Part shown: positions 1 to 8,834 of the stretch, piece by piece
How positions within the stretch are numbered: the first letter of the stretch is position 1
Layout: every line of letters starts with the position of its first letter
Origin: UBA6120 sp964639215
GTDB lineage: Bacteria; Bacillota_I; Bacilli_A; RFN20; CAG-826
DNA length: 64,000 nucleotides
Direction of reading: 5' to 3'
Assembly (NCBI GenBank): GCA_964639215.1
Contig: CAZXCV010000004.1
Span: 12,462-76,461, forward strand
Made by a program: the position numbers and the translations under genes
Notes under the pieces: model-generated
Seen by the model: only the letters and a program-made list of their open reading frames with translations
Databases searched by the model: none
What the model was told of the DNA's origin: nothing

Positions 1-270
1 TGAAGTATGGCGACTGCCTGTTTTGGTATAGCCATAACCAGGAGCGTCGACCAAATAAAAATGATCATCAACATTGTAGTAATTTAATAAAACGGTTTTC
101 CCGGGCTTTGACGATACTTTAGCGATTGTATGTCCCGTAATGGCGTTAATGAGACTGCTTTTTCCAACGTTGGAGCGGCCGATGAATACCAGTTCGTGTA
201 AATGCGGTGATGGTCGATCATCGCGCGTTGGGGCACTTTTAATAAATTGAACAGTCGAAAAATTAATCAT
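1..270 (-). CDS. engB: Ribosome biogenesis GTPase EngB/YsxC (C-terminal part beyond window edge)
   Basis: This is the N-terminal 90 codons of a TrmE-Era-EngA-EngB family GTPase that helps assemble the 50S ribosomal subunit in the cytoplasm. The translated start shows the family's short N-terminal strand, then the G1 P-loop GRSNVGKSS (about residues 31-39), a switch I region with KPGKT (about 56-60) and the G3 motif DAPGYG (75-80). G4 and G5 lie outside the window. It starts with ATG three bases after the lon stop codon, so the two are probably translationally coupled. The tig-lon-engB order matches Bacillus subtilis, where tig, clpX, lonB, lonA and ysxC follow each other. Family assignment is secure; only completeness is unknown. 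Confidence 0.93.
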   Translation of the reverse strand, partial: MINFSTVQFIKSAPTRDDRPSPHLHELVFIGRSNVGKSSLINAITGHTIAKVSSKPGKTVLLNYYNVDDHFYLVDAPGYGYTKTGSRHTS

Positions 271-273
271 CAC

Positions 274-2589
274 TTATTTAACAAGCGCGTGCGTTAAAGC
301 GTCATCGACCTTTTCCATATAGATAATATTGAGCTTTTCAACAACTTCTTTTGATAAGTCATCAATGGATTTTCGGTTTTCTTCGGGGATAATTACGGTT
401 TTAATACCGCTGCGAAGAGCCGCGAGTGTTTTTTCACGAAGTCCGCCAATCGGTAAGACATTGCCGCGCAAGGTAACTTCGCCTGTCATCGCAATATCAC
501 TGCTGACGGCTTTACCGGTTAAAGCTGAGATAATGGCGACAGTCATCGCAACACCGGCACTTGGGCCATCTTTAGGGACCGCCCCTTCTGGGACGTGAAT
601 GTGAATATCGCGGTCTTTAAAAAGTTGACTATCGATTTCATATTTCGTGGCATTGGCTTGGATATAGTCAAGCGCAATCGTCGCGCTTTCTTTCATGACT
701 TCTCCGAGTTTGCCGGTCAAGACGAGTTTTCCGCCACCTGGGAAGTGATTGACTTCGATGGGAAGAATATCACCGCCATACGGGGTATAAGCAAGTCCAG
801 TGACAACGCCAACTTGTGACGTCTTCTCTTTTTTCGAATTATCGAATAGTTCGACACCAAGATACTTTCTGACTTCAATTGGTGTGATTTTGACTTTTGT
901 CAGTTCTGGTGTTTTTAGTAAATCAACGACAACTTTACGACAAATTGAGGCGATTTTCCGTTCTAATTCGCGGACACCCGCTTCGCGTGTATAAAATTCA
1001 ATAATGGCTTTAAGCGCCTCTTTCGTGAACGTGATTTGATCTTTTGTCAAACCATTAGCCAATAATTGCTTGGCGATGAGATGGCGTTTCGCAATCTCGA
1101 TCTTTTCTAATTCTGTATATGAATTTACTTCAATCAATTCAAGCCGATCACGTAGCGGTGCGGGGACATCTTCAAGGTAGTTTGCCGTTCCAATGAATAG
1201 CACATTGCTTAGATCATATGGCTCTTCGAGATAATTATCATTAAAGGCGAAGTTTTGTTCGGGATCGAGTACTTCCAGTAAGGCGCTCGATGGATCGCCT
1301 TTATATGAAGAACCGAGTTTATCAATTTCATCGAGTAGGAAAACGGGATTAATGACGGCACTTCGCTTCATTCCGTTGATAATACGTCCTGGCATTGCTC
1401 CAACATAGGTGCGCCGGTGACCACGAATTTCAGCCTCATCAGAAATACCACCAAGCGAGGCTTTGAAAAACTTGCGTCCGAGTGCTCGGGCGATTGATTT
1501 TCCAAGTGACGTTTTACCAACGCCAGGCGGTCCATAAAAACAAAGAATCGGTGCTTTAAGATTGCCCGTCATTTTCTTGACGGCTAAATATTCAACAATC
1601 CGCTTCTTGACCTTGTCAAGACCATAATGATCTTCATTAAGGATTGCTTCGACATTATTTAAATCATCGTTATCAGCGGTTTTTTGCCACCATGGGACGT
1701 CGAGTAATGTTTCAACATACGCCTTAATTAATGAGGCTTCTAACGAAGCTTGGGGCATCATCTCCGCACGCTTCAGTTCATTTCTTACTTTGTTCTTGAT
1801 GAATTCGGGATATTCGCCTTTTTCAAGGCGCTCTAAAAGTGATTCAGAACTATCATCACCATCAACGTTTTCACCTAACTCCGCTTTGATGGCTTTAAGC
1901 TTTTCACGAAGGAAATATTCACGTTGGTTTTTTTCGGCCGATTTTCGCACTTCTTCTTGTAAGTGTTTATCGATGTCAGAAATTTCCCGTTCTTCATTAA
2001 TCGCTTCTAGCACGAGTTTTAATCGAACGTTGAGTTCGAGCGATTCCAGTACTTTCTGTTTCTGATCGATCGTCATCGGGAGCAAGTTAGCCAGCATATC
2101 GGTAATATCACTTGCCGAGACGCCTTTTGATAGTTGATTGACGAGTTCTTTTGGTAAGCGACTCGTAATCACCTGCATGTTTTCGAGATTCGAGATGATA
2201 TTACGAACTAAGGCGACTTCTTCTTTATGGTCGCCCGAGATATCGCGCTTAATTGTACCCGTGGCACTCCAATAAGTACCGTTATTGATTACTTCAGATA
2301 TTTGGACACGGGCAATTGGTAAAATGCGTAGGCGGGTATACTTTTTATTGACCTGCATATTTGAAATACGACCTAACACACCAAATTGATAAAATTCATC
2401 AATCGAGGGATCATCAACCTCGGGGGTCAATTGACTGACAACGAGGATCAGGTCGTTATAATTGCGATGGGCTTCATCAATTGCGGTGACTGAAAATGGC
2501 CGTCCTGCTTCAATGGCTTGGATTTGATTGGGAAACAAAACCATACCACGGGTAATTAATAGTGGTAGTGTATAGACTTCATCGGGCAT
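274..2589 (-). CDS. lon: ATP-dependent Lon protease (LonA)
   Basis: Cytoplasmic AAA+ serine protease that degrades misfolded and regulatory proteins. A LON N-terminal substrate domain starts at YTLPLLITRGMVLFP. It is followed by a helical region, a Walker A GPPGVGKT near residue 353, Walker B VFLLDEID, and a C-terminal protease domain with the Ser-Lys dyad: Ser677 in GPSAG and Lys720 in GGLREK. Length (771 aa) is normal for LonA. The frame is open upstream to a TTG at 2610, but an AAAGGAGG Shine-Dalgarno lies 7 bases before the ATG at 2589, which fixes the start. It lies 21 bases downstream of tig and 3 bases before engB, so one transcript is likely. No clpX or lonB sits between tig and lon. 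Confidence 0.97.
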   Translation of the reverse strand: MPDEVYTLPLLITRGMVLFPNQIQAIEAGRPFSVTAIDEAHRNYNDLILVVSQLTPEVDDPSIDEFYQFGVLGRISNMQVNKKYTRLRILPIARVQISEVINNGTYWSATGTIKRDISGDHKEEVALVRNIISNLENMQVITSRLPKELVNQLSKGVSASDITDMLANLLPMTIDQKQKVLESLELNVRLKLVLEAINEEREISDIDKHLQEEVRKSAEKNQREYFLREKLKAIKAELGENVDGDDSSESLLERLEKGEYPEFIKNKVRNELKRAEMMPQASLEASLIKAYVETLLDVPWWQKTADNDDLNNVEAILNEDHYGLDKVKKRIVEYLAVKKMTGNLKAPILCFYGPPGVGKTSLGKSIARALGRKFFKASLGGISDEAEIRGHRRTYVGAMPGRIINGMKRSAVINPVFLLDEIDKLGSSYKGDPSSALLEVLDPEQNFAFNDNYLEEPYDLSNVLFIGTANYLEDVPAPLRDRLELIEVNSYTELEKIEIAKRHLIAKQLLANGLTKDQITFTKEALKAIIEFYTREAGVRELERKIASICRKVVVDLLKTPELTKVKITPIEVRKYLGVELFDNSKKEKTSQVGVVTGLAYTPYGGDILPIEVNHFPGGGKLVLTGKLGEVMKESATIALDYIQANATKYEIDSQLFKDRDIHIHVPEGAVPKDGPSAGVAMTVAIISALTGKAVSSDIAMTGEVTLRGNVLPIGGLREKTLAALRSGIKTVIIPEENRKSIDDLSKEVVEKLNIIYMEKVDDALTHALVK

Positions 2590-2610
2590 AAGGATCCCTC
2601 CTTTGGACAA

Positions 2611-3885
2611 TTAGTCGTTATTTTGTAGTAAGAAGTCACGAATGTGACGTGTTTTGATATCAGCGATAAAGCGGTTCATGTCTTTCGCAAGTATTTCTTT
2701 GACCTTGTCGAATTCCATCTTGTATTGGTCGGCAATCTTTGCGATTTCGAAATCAACGATTTCTGGAGAAACACTAATTTGTTCGGTTTCTGCGATTTTT
2801 TCTAACACGAGTGAAGCGCGAATGTTTCGTTCCGCTTCTTCATGAAGTTGGTGATGTAATGTCTCTTCGGTTTGGCCGCTCATCTCAAGATATTGCGGGA
2901 ACGTCATCCCATTTTGAGCGACATCTTTTTCAAGCCGTTCATGCATCGCATCAACTTCATCATGAATAATTTCATGTGATAAATCAATCGTGGCACTTTC
3001 GGCAATTTTAGCAAGTAGCGTCTCATAATATTCTTTTTCAAGTTTTTCTTGTTCTTCTTTAAGTAACTTCGTCTTCACATGTTCCTCAAATGACTCGCGT
3101 GAAGTGACTTCAGTAATTTTCAATTCTTCAAACAGCTGTTGCCCCACTTCAGGAATACGTTTGTCTTTCACTTCATGGATGGTAATTTTGAACATCGCGG
3201 CTTTGCCAGCGAGTTCTTTGGCATATGCTTCGGGGAAAGTCACATTAATTTCTTTTTGATCGCCTGCTTTTAAACCGACGAGTTGTTCTTCAAAACCGGG
3301 GATGAATTGACCACTGCCTAATTCGAGTGAATAGTTTTCAGCTTTCCCACCTTCAAATGTCTTACCATCGACAAATCCTTCAAAGTCAAAGACGACGGTA
3401 TCGCCCAGTGCGGCCACATCATCTTTAAGAACCAGTTCGGCGTTTTGATTTTGAATCTTCTTGATTTCGGCTTCAATTTGTTCGTTGGTAACATCCGCGG
3501 TTTTCTTATCAACGTGTAAGCCTTTATATTGACCGAGCGTAACTTCGGGAGCCGTCAACACCGTGATTTTAACTTCTAATTCGGTGTCACTTAATTTCAT
3601 AACTTCGACATTAGGACGTGCCCATGGTACGATTTTTTCTTCGGTCATGACTTTCCGATAAGCACCACCGAGCAAGCTATCGATGGCTTGATTGTAAAGT
3701 TTTTTTTGATCAAGGCGCGCTTTGATTAGTGCTTCTGGAGCATGGCCTTTCCGGAAACCGGGTACTTCGACATTAGCAGCCGCTTTATCAAAAGCCTTCT
3801 TTGTCGCCGCTTTCCATTCGACTTCATCGAAGCGCATCAAAATTTCTACTTGTGAATGTTCTAATTTTTTAAGTTCGTGTTGCAT
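2611..3885 (-). CDS. tig: Trigger factor (ribosome-associated chaperone and prolyl isomerase)
   Basis: Binds near the ribosomal exit tunnel and assists folding of nascent chains. The N-terminal ribosome-binding domain carries the signature GFRKGHAP. A central FKBP-type prolyl isomerase domain includes LGDTVVFDFEGFVDG and the stretch ending FPEAYAKELAGK. The C-terminal arm is rich in charged helices. The 424-aa length is typical. I place the start at the ATG preceded by AAGGAG (bases just above 3885); the open frame extends 7 codons further to a TTG. It is the first gene after a good sigma-A-like promoter that contains a palindrome, and lon and engB follow it. Pairing a chaperone with a protease in one unit suits protein quality control. 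Confidence 0.97.
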   Translation of the reverse strand: MQHELKKLEHSQVEILMRFDEVEWKAATKKAFDKAAANVEVPGFRKGHAPEALIKARLDQKKLYNQAIDSLLGGAYRKVMTEEKIVPWARPNVEVMKLSDTELEVKITVLTAPEVTLGQYKGLHVDKKTADVTNEQIEAEIKKIQNQNAELVLKDDVAALGDTVVFDFEGFVDGKTFEGGKAENYSLELGSGQFIPGFEEQLVGLKAGDQKEINVTFPEAYAKELAGKAAMFKITIHEVKDKRIPEVGQQLFEELKITEVTSRESFEEHVKTKLLKEEQEKLEKEYYETLLAKIAESATIDLSHEIIHDEVDAMHERLEKDVAQNGMTFPQYLEMSGQTEETLHHQLHEEAERNIRASLVLEKIAETEQISVSPEIVDFEIAKIADQYKMEFDKVKEILAKDMNRFIADIKTRHIRDFLLQNND

Positions 3886-3920
3886 ACATTTCTCCTTGTT
3901 CAACAATTGACACGCTAATA

Positions 3921-3949
3921 AATATACATAATTACTAGTAATTATTCAA
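3921..3949 (-). promoter_or_regulatory. tig-lon promoter with palindromic operator candidate
   Basis: On the minus strand TTGAAT (3944-3949) and TATATT (3921-3926) are separated by exactly 17 bases, about 36 bases upstream of the tig start. The spacer is nearly filled by a perfect 18-bp palindrome, ATAATTACTAGTAATTAT (3928-3945). A dimeric regulator bound there would block RNA polymerase. The palindrome does not match CIRCE or the CtsR direct-repeat box. Confidence 0.65.
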
Positions 3950-3960
3950 TAAAGACGTAC

Positions 3961-4839
3961 TTATTGTCCTGTAAGTCCTTGAATCGCTGTTTCAATTTCT
4001 TCGATCAAGGCATTAACGTAATCATTATCACTATTAGCTTTTTGGCCAAGATAACGACTCACTAGTGTTAATAGGGCACTCGTGAGATGCATCGCATCTT
4101 CAAATAATGGTTCAAGTGGATAAATGGCAACGATATATTGTTCGAGTAACAGCCGCGCTAACTGACTTTCGCTTGGTGAGTGGGCGTGTGAATCTAGATG
4201 TGTCAGCACTTCATTGAGGTCATCACTAACTAATGGTGGCGATAATAATGATGGGTTCACACTAATTGTGAGTCCATTGACGAGATATTCAAATTCATCG
4301 TTAATATGCGCTTCAATGAGGCGCGATAACGTAGCACACCGTAACGCTTGACCAATTGGTTTTGTTAGGAGGCTTCGTAAAACATCAATCTCTTGGTTAA
4401 TCAAATGTATCGGTAACGATAATAATCCTTTTTCGATTATCGCTAGGTCATTGCTTTGCATTTGTAACCGCCAAGTGCGAGCGTCGAATGTTTTTACCGT
4501 TACTTCTTCATCGAGCCAAAGTTTAAATTCATGAAGCGCTTCTTCCGTCTCGATTGAAGCATAGGGTAATGTCATATAGCGATGATACGCGCGATAACCA
4601 CGTACTTTATCGCCCTTATGCTTAATGAGTTCGACATGATAACGAAAAACGATTTTAACTTCATTTGTGACCGTCTCAAAATGCGCCTCAATCAGCTGAA
4701 GTGCTGCTTCATCTTGACCAAGTTCGCAAAGAGCGACAAACCGGGCGATTAAAGCATCATCGTTAGTTTGGTCACGCGTGATTTTTTCAATCGTTTGATA
4801 GTCGCCTTGAAGGAGAAGTTTATTTAAGATATCGCTCAC
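3961..4839 (-). CDS. TPR-like helical protein of unknown function (YsoA-like position)
   Basis: A 292-aa soluble protein with no signal peptide or membrane segment. The N-terminal third reads as helix-turn-helix hairpins of TPR type (GDYQTIEKI, then LIARFVALCELGQDEAALQLIEAHF). The rest is mostly helical, with a Leu-rich C-terminus. I do not recognise a catalytic motif. It sits directly upstream of tig, the position held by the TPR protein YsoA in Bacillus subtilis, so a related role is plausible but unproven. The start is a GTG with no Shine-Dalgarno. Instead a TATAAT hexamer lies exactly 6 bases before it, overlapping the end of uraA, which would give a leaderless mRNA. No better start exists nearby. 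Confidence 0.75.
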   Translation of the reverse strand: MSDILNKLLLQGDYQTIEKITRDQTNDDALIARFVALCELGQDEAALQLIEAHFETVTNEVKIVFRYHVELIKHKGDKVRGYRAYHRYMTLPYASIETEEALHEFKLWLDEEVTVKTFDARTWRLQMQSNDLAIIEKGLLSLPIHLINQEIDVLRSLLTKPIGQALRCATLSRLIEAHINDEFEYLVNGLTISVNPSLLSPPLVSDDLNEVLTHLDSHAHSPSESQLARLLLEQYIVAIYPLEPLFEDAMHLTSALLTLVSRYLGQKANSDNDYVNALIEEIETAIQGLTGQ

Positions 4840-4845
4840 AAGAGC

Positions 4846-4851
4846 ATTATA
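4846..4851 (-). promoter_or_regulatory. -10 hexamer placed for a leaderless transcript (TPR-like gene)
   Basis: TATAAT is followed by six bases and then the GTG start, so transcription would begin at or next to the start codon. The hexamer lies just after the uraA stop codon (4854-4856). I find no convincing -35 element 16-18 bases upstream, so this is a tentative call. Confidence 0.45.
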
Positions 4852-4853
4852 CT

Positions 4854-6263
4854 CTAATCGTTGTGGGGCGAGTTAGTATCGATCGGTTGCGTATCGACTT
4901 GCTTTGGTTCTGGAATGACAATATTCAATAAGACGGCAACAAGTGTCGCTAACGCGAGTGGTGATATTTGGACATTACCAATCATCACTTTTAAGAAACT
5001 GGCATCGACGGTGTAATTTGTCGTTGCGCCAATAATATCGCTGGCGACACTGAGGGCACCGAGCCCTAAGCCAACCGCAAGGGTGACGGAAACGACAATC
5101 AAATCTTTAGTGCGACCAATATCCGCTTTATGCTCAATTAACATGCGTAACCCCGAAGCGCTGATCATCCCGAATAAAATCATCGAAGCGCCACCGATGA
5201 CAGCACTTGGAATCGTGGCAATGACTGCCCCAAATAATGAGAAGATTCCAAAGAAAATCGCTAGTAATGCCGCATAAAAGACGTTACGAGGTTCAAAATT
5301 TTCAGTAATCACAAGTACAGCTGTATTTTCGCCATAGGTCGTCTGTGGTGGCCCACCAAGTGTTGAGGCAGCCATGATGGCAAGACCATCACCCGCTAAT
5401 GTTTTATCAATGCCGGGATCAACGAAGAAGTCTTTTTGACAAACGGTTGAATTTGCGCTGATATCACCAATATGTTCCATTAGTGTCACAAACGCAAGCG
5501 GCACCATCATTACGATTGCATTCCAATCGAAATGCAAATATTTATAAAATCCGAGCAGTGACCCAAGTGATTGAAACACGACGATATCGCTATTTTTAAT
5601 CGGAGTGAAATCGACGAGGCCGATGATTAGAGCATAGACATAACCAAGCATGAATCCAAGTAAAATTGGTGCGGCTTTAAAAAATGATTTTGGTTTAGAA
5701 AAGGCGCTGATTAAGATGATTGCAATTAGGGTGATTAAAGCCGTGGTCCACTCTTTCCAAGCAACTGAAGAGGCACCTGCTAAGGCATAATTGGCGACGA
5801 TGTTATTCCATAAAATACTTGGAACGAGCAACATCCCCAAAATGATAATGACTGGTCCAACGACGCGCGGTGGGAAAATGCTACGGACTTTTTCCACGCC
5901 AATGAGACGGACGATAATTGAAAAGAGCAAATATACTAAACCAGTACAAAACACTGCGATGACAAGACCACCCATCGCTTGTTGCCAAGCGATTGACCCG
6001 ATTGGTTTATCGTGACCGACAATCGCCATCATCGCGGGAAGATAAGCAAATGATGAGCCAAGAAATACTGGAACCTTCTTCTTAGTGACAAAATAAAAAA
6101 TCACCGTTCCGATCCCAGCCGTAATCAGGGTAATTGGGATGCTAAGATTGGCAAGTAACGGAACGACGACAGTCGCGCCAAGCATCGCAAACATGTGTTG
6201 GAAACTTAAAACTGACGTTTTTAAGAGCCCGCTTCGTCTTGTTAATTTAACATTTTTTTTCAT
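4854..6263 (-). CDS. uraA: Uracil permease (NCS2 nucleobase:cation symporter)
   Basis: Integral membrane protein of 469 aa importing uracil, probably with protons, for pyrimidine salvage. The hydrophobicity pattern fits the 14 membrane segments of the NCS2 fold. Two family signatures carry the UraA substrate- and proton-binding residues: MEHIGDISAN (Glu and His on TM8) and GGPPQTTYGENTAV (Glu on TM10). GGPPQTTYGEN resembles uracil carriers more than xanthine or urate carriers. GAAGGAAG precedes the ATG at 6263 and fixes the start; the open frame extends to a TTG at 6284. It starts 27 bases after the upstream glycosyltransferase stop with no visible terminator, so read-through from the exopolysaccharide locus is possible. 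Confidence 0.92.
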   Translation of the reverse strand: MKKNVKLTRRSGLLKTSVLSFQHMFAMLGATVVVPLLANLSIPITLITAGIGTVIFYFVTKKKVPVFLGSSFAYLPAMMAIVGHDKPIGSIAWQQAMGGLVIAVFCTGLVYLLFSIIVRLIGVEKVRSIFPPRVVGPVIIILGMLLVPSILWNNIVANYALAGASSVAWKEWTTALITLIAIILISAFSKPKSFFKAAPILLGFMLGYVYALIIGLVDFTPIKNSDIVVFQSLGSLLGFYKYLHFDWNAIVMMVPLAFVTLMEHIGDISANSTVCQKDFFVDPGIDKTLAGDGLAIMAASTLGGPPQTTYGENTAVLVITENFEPRNVFYAALLAIFFGIFSLFGAVIATIPSAVIGGASMILFGMISASGLRMLIEHKADIGRTKDLIVVSVTLAVGLGLGALSVASDIIGATTNYTVDASFLKVMIGNVQISPLALATLVAVLLNIVIPEPKQVDTQPIDTNSPHND

Positions 6264-6290
6264 ATAACTTCCTTCATCTTTCAATCATCG

Positions 6291-7493
6291 TTATTTACAC
6301 ATCGCTTCATATAGCTCGATGTATCGCGCATAGTTAATATTTTTATCGAATTCCATCTTTGCTTTATTAAGACAATGCGCTCGATAATATTGTTTGCCTT
6401 GTGCCTTAATACTTCGTATTGCATTTAATAGATTAGGCTCATCCCCTTGAGAGACAACAATACCTGTCTGTTCATCAACCGATTCAGGACTGCCGCCTGT
6501 GTTAAACGTAATCACTGGTGTCCCGCAACTCATCGCTTCTAAATTTGTGGTCGGATAGTTATCTTCAAGCGTTGGATTGACAAATACATCAGAGGCGGTA
6601 TAAAGCGCTGCTAATTCTTCGATAGAATTTGTACGTGTAATTCCAATAATATTTTTAGGTAATTTGCTCTTTTGTTCTTGTGATAAGCCCACTAAAACAA
6701 TGACCTCATCATGATTTAGCTTTGCACTTAACCTCATGAAATATTCAAGCCCTTTGCGAGGTTCCCAAATTGAGGCGACACCTAAGATGACGAATTTATC
6801 AGTGAGTTGATATTGCGCTTTGACATTACTGTCTGTTGGTTTAAAAGTCCCTAAATCAATGCCATTATGAATGACAATGATTTTTTGCTCTTTTAAGTAA
6901 GATTGGGCGACTTCAGTAGCTAACCATTTTGAAGGTGTGACTAACTTGAGCTCGTCGACACGATTGAAAAGTTGTTTTTTATGATCATATGCTTCATATG
7001 AACGATCAAAAATGAGACTCGTCGGATAATTACGTAAACCTGGGCAATGCTCACAATGGGTTTTCCATTTATCACACTTGATGTAATCATAAAACGCACA
7101 GTGACCGGTGAAGCTCCAACAATCGTGCAATGTCCAGATTACTTTAGTTTTACGACGAGCAAGATAGTTAAATAATATTTCAACGTTTAAGTAGTGACCA
7201 TGAACGTTATGAAGATGAATCAAATCGGGTTTGAATTGTTCAATTGCCGAAATGAATTTGCGTGTCACACGCTTTGAGTAAAATGCATGTTTTCCTAATA
7301 ACCTTGTCTTAATGATGTGTGTCTTGACATTTAACTGCGAGCCGATTTTCGTTGCTAAAGGATAATTTGACATTTGATCGCCATATAAAATAATATTTTC
7401 AATACCACGAGCACTCATTGTTTTACTGAGGTCAACGACAATACGTCCGGTGCTACCAATACCGGCGACCGAATTGATTTGTAGTACCCGCAT
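6291..7493 (-). CDS. Glycosyltransferase family 4, exopolysaccharide synthesis
   Basis: GT-B fold retaining glycosyltransferase of 400 aa, expected at the inner face of the membrane adding a sugar from a nucleotide donor to a lipid-linked glycan. The N-terminal half has the conserved LHNVHGHYLN and TLHDCWSFTGHC segments followed by a Cys-rich stretch (CDKWKTHCEHCP), as in WcaC/EpsF-like enzymes. The C-terminal half has the donor-binding region with NPTLEDNYPTTNLEAM and GTPVITFNTGGSPESV. AAAGGAGG lies just before the ATG. It is the last gene of the polysaccharide block. Sugar specificity cannot be read from the sequence. Confidence 0.9.
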   Translation of the reverse strand: MRVLQINSVAGIGSTGRIVVDLSKTMSARGIENIILYGDQMSNYPLATKIGSQLNVKTHIIKTRLLGKHAFYSKRVTRKFISAIEQFKPDLIHLHNVHGHYLNVEILFNYLARRKTKVIWTLHDCWSFTGHCAFYDYIKCDKWKTHCEHCPGLRNYPTSLIFDRSYEAYDHKKQLFNRVDELKLVTPSKWLATEVAQSYLKEQKIIVIHNGIDLGTFKPTDSNVKAQYQLTDKFVILGVASIWEPRKGLEYFMRLSAKLNHDEVIVLVGLSQEQKSKLPKNIIGITRTNSIEELAALYTASDVFVNPTLEDNYPTTNLEAMSCGTPVITFNTGGSPESVDEQTGIVVSQGDEPNLLNAIRSIKAQGKQYYRAHCLNKAKMEFDKNINYARYIELYEAMCK

Positions 7494-7535
7494 GCGCGTC
7501 CTCCTTTAAAATGTATGGCAAGGGATAAAGAGCAA

Positions 7536-8771
7536 CTAAAATCCAAAGAAACGATACGGATAAACGGCCAGAATCGAGTTTTGGAATGTATAAAGAAAAT
7601 AGAATGCCCCTAAGGCTAGTATCGCGCTATTAAGGATGATTTTTGGTTTATGTTTGATTAGCGCACCATTAAGTATCTCTGGAATGATGAGCGGTATAAA
7701 CGTGATGAAATAATAATTCATCCGCATCGCGATGAATGAAACACTCGAGAAGAGTTGAATCGCGACGCTTATAATCAAAATGTTACGATAAAGACGATGA
7801 TGACGATGTGATTTATCTACTAAAAATTCAAATAGAACAAACGTGATTACTAAGAAAAATAGATAGGTATATGCTCCGGTATATTCGATTGTATAGTTTC
7901 CATATCGAGAAAGAATCTCGATGGCTAATGTCAATAACTCCACTCGTAGCAAGAACACGTATAAAAAGATGATAGAGACGGTAAAAAAACCGGGTAACTT
8001 AATTTTGCTTAACGGTAAAACCGCAATGAAGACGAGCGCGCTTAAATGGAAGGTGGCCGCTAGCGCCACAAATAAGATATAAAACAAATATCGTTTTTTT
8101 ATTAAAAATAGGAACGCAAAAATAATGAGGGCCATCGCGATTGATTGTCGTAAAGCTGAGAACAAAATTAAGTAATTGCCAACTGAAAAGAAAAGAAAAA
8201 TTGATAAAAGAAAATTCGAACTTTCTTTTGCGTATAAATAGACAAATGGAATTAACGTGATAAATGAAATCACAATTACAAAAAAACGAGGGTTAATTGA
8301 AATAAGTGAGAGTGTTTTTGTAAATATTACGTAACCCATTTCTTTTGAAAATAAGATTGCCCAAGTTGTGAGAATGGTACATCTTGAATNNNNNNNNNNT
8401 AAATATACAAATGGAATTAATGTGATGAATGAAATCACAAATACGAAATAGTTGGGATTAATCGATATCAAAGAAATAACCTTCATTAAAAAGACATATC
8501 CCATGTCTTTGGAAAAATGGGATTGCCCAAGCGCTGAAAATGGGACATCATGAATTTCTTGAAATTGATATAAGTAACCAGCAAGTCCTCGTTCGAATGG
8601 GAGCGCTGCGTTTAAATCAATCCCGATTTCAAAGCCACGGAATGCTAATAGTGAAAAAAGCACAATTGTCGCAATGATAACGACAAATAGTTTCTTATTG
8701 CCACGAATAAAAAATTCGGCAACAAGGGCACCACAAAGAATGATCGCGATCGCTAAAAGATAGACAAGCAT
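7536..8771 (-). CDS. EpsG-family polysaccharide polymerase, broken by an assembly gap (chimeric)
   Basis: Multi-pass membrane protein resembling EpsG/Wzy polymerases, which join repeat units outside the membrane. The 5' part has two hydrophobic segments and the fold's GIDLN...AALPFERGLAGYLYQF stretch. The 3' part has many membrane helices ending LYTFQNSILAVYPYRFFGF. The 411-codon frame is not real as it stands. It runs through ten Ns (8390-8399), and the segments on each side encode the same region twice (SLISIN and ISFITLIPFVYL occur in both). The copy at 8235-8389 also lacks one A near 8348-8351, so reading from its start is out of frame. A single intact gene would be roughly 360 aa, but two adjacent paralogues are also possible. 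Confidence 0.75.
   Translation of the reverse strand: MLVYLLAIAIILCGALVAEFFIRGNKKLFVVIIATIVLFSLLAFRGFEIGIDLNAALPFERGLAGYLYQFQEIHDVPFSALGQSHFSKDMGYVFLMKVISLISINPNYFVFVISFITLIPFVYLXXXXSRCTILTTWAILFSKEMGYVIFTKTLSLISINPRFFVIVISFITLIPFVYLYAKESSNFLLSIFLFFSVGNYLILFSALRQSIAMALIIFAFLFLIKKRYLFYILFVALAATFHLSALVFIAVLPLSKIKLPGFFTVSIIFLYVFLLRVELLTLAIEILSRYGNYTIEYTGAYTYLFFLVITFVLFEFLVDKSHRHHRLYRNILIISVAIQLFSSVSFIAMRMNYYFITFIPLIIPEILNGALIKHKPKIILNSAILALGAFYFLYTFQNSILAVYPYRFFGF
8235..8555 (-). repeat. Divergent duplicated segments flanking the assembly gap
   Basis: Bases 8235-8389 and 8400-8555 align end to end with one single-base gap. By hand I count about 115 identical positions of 156 (near 74%). Both begin with TAAATA and end with GAAT and encode equivalent EpsG residues. 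Either two contigs carrying related genes were joined, or a tandem paralogue pair has collapsed around the gap. Confidence 0.85.
8390..8399. other. Assembly gap (10 N)
   Basis: Ten consecutive Ns, probably a placeholder of unknown true length. Everything inferred across it, including the open frame of the EpsG-like gene, is unreliable. Missing exopolysaccharide genes such as a flippase or initiating transferase could lie here. Confidence 0.99.
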
Positions 8772-8834
8772 GCATTACTACCATCACGATTAATTAATTT
8801 GTGGATATTCATCATCTGGAGAGTACCATCAAAA

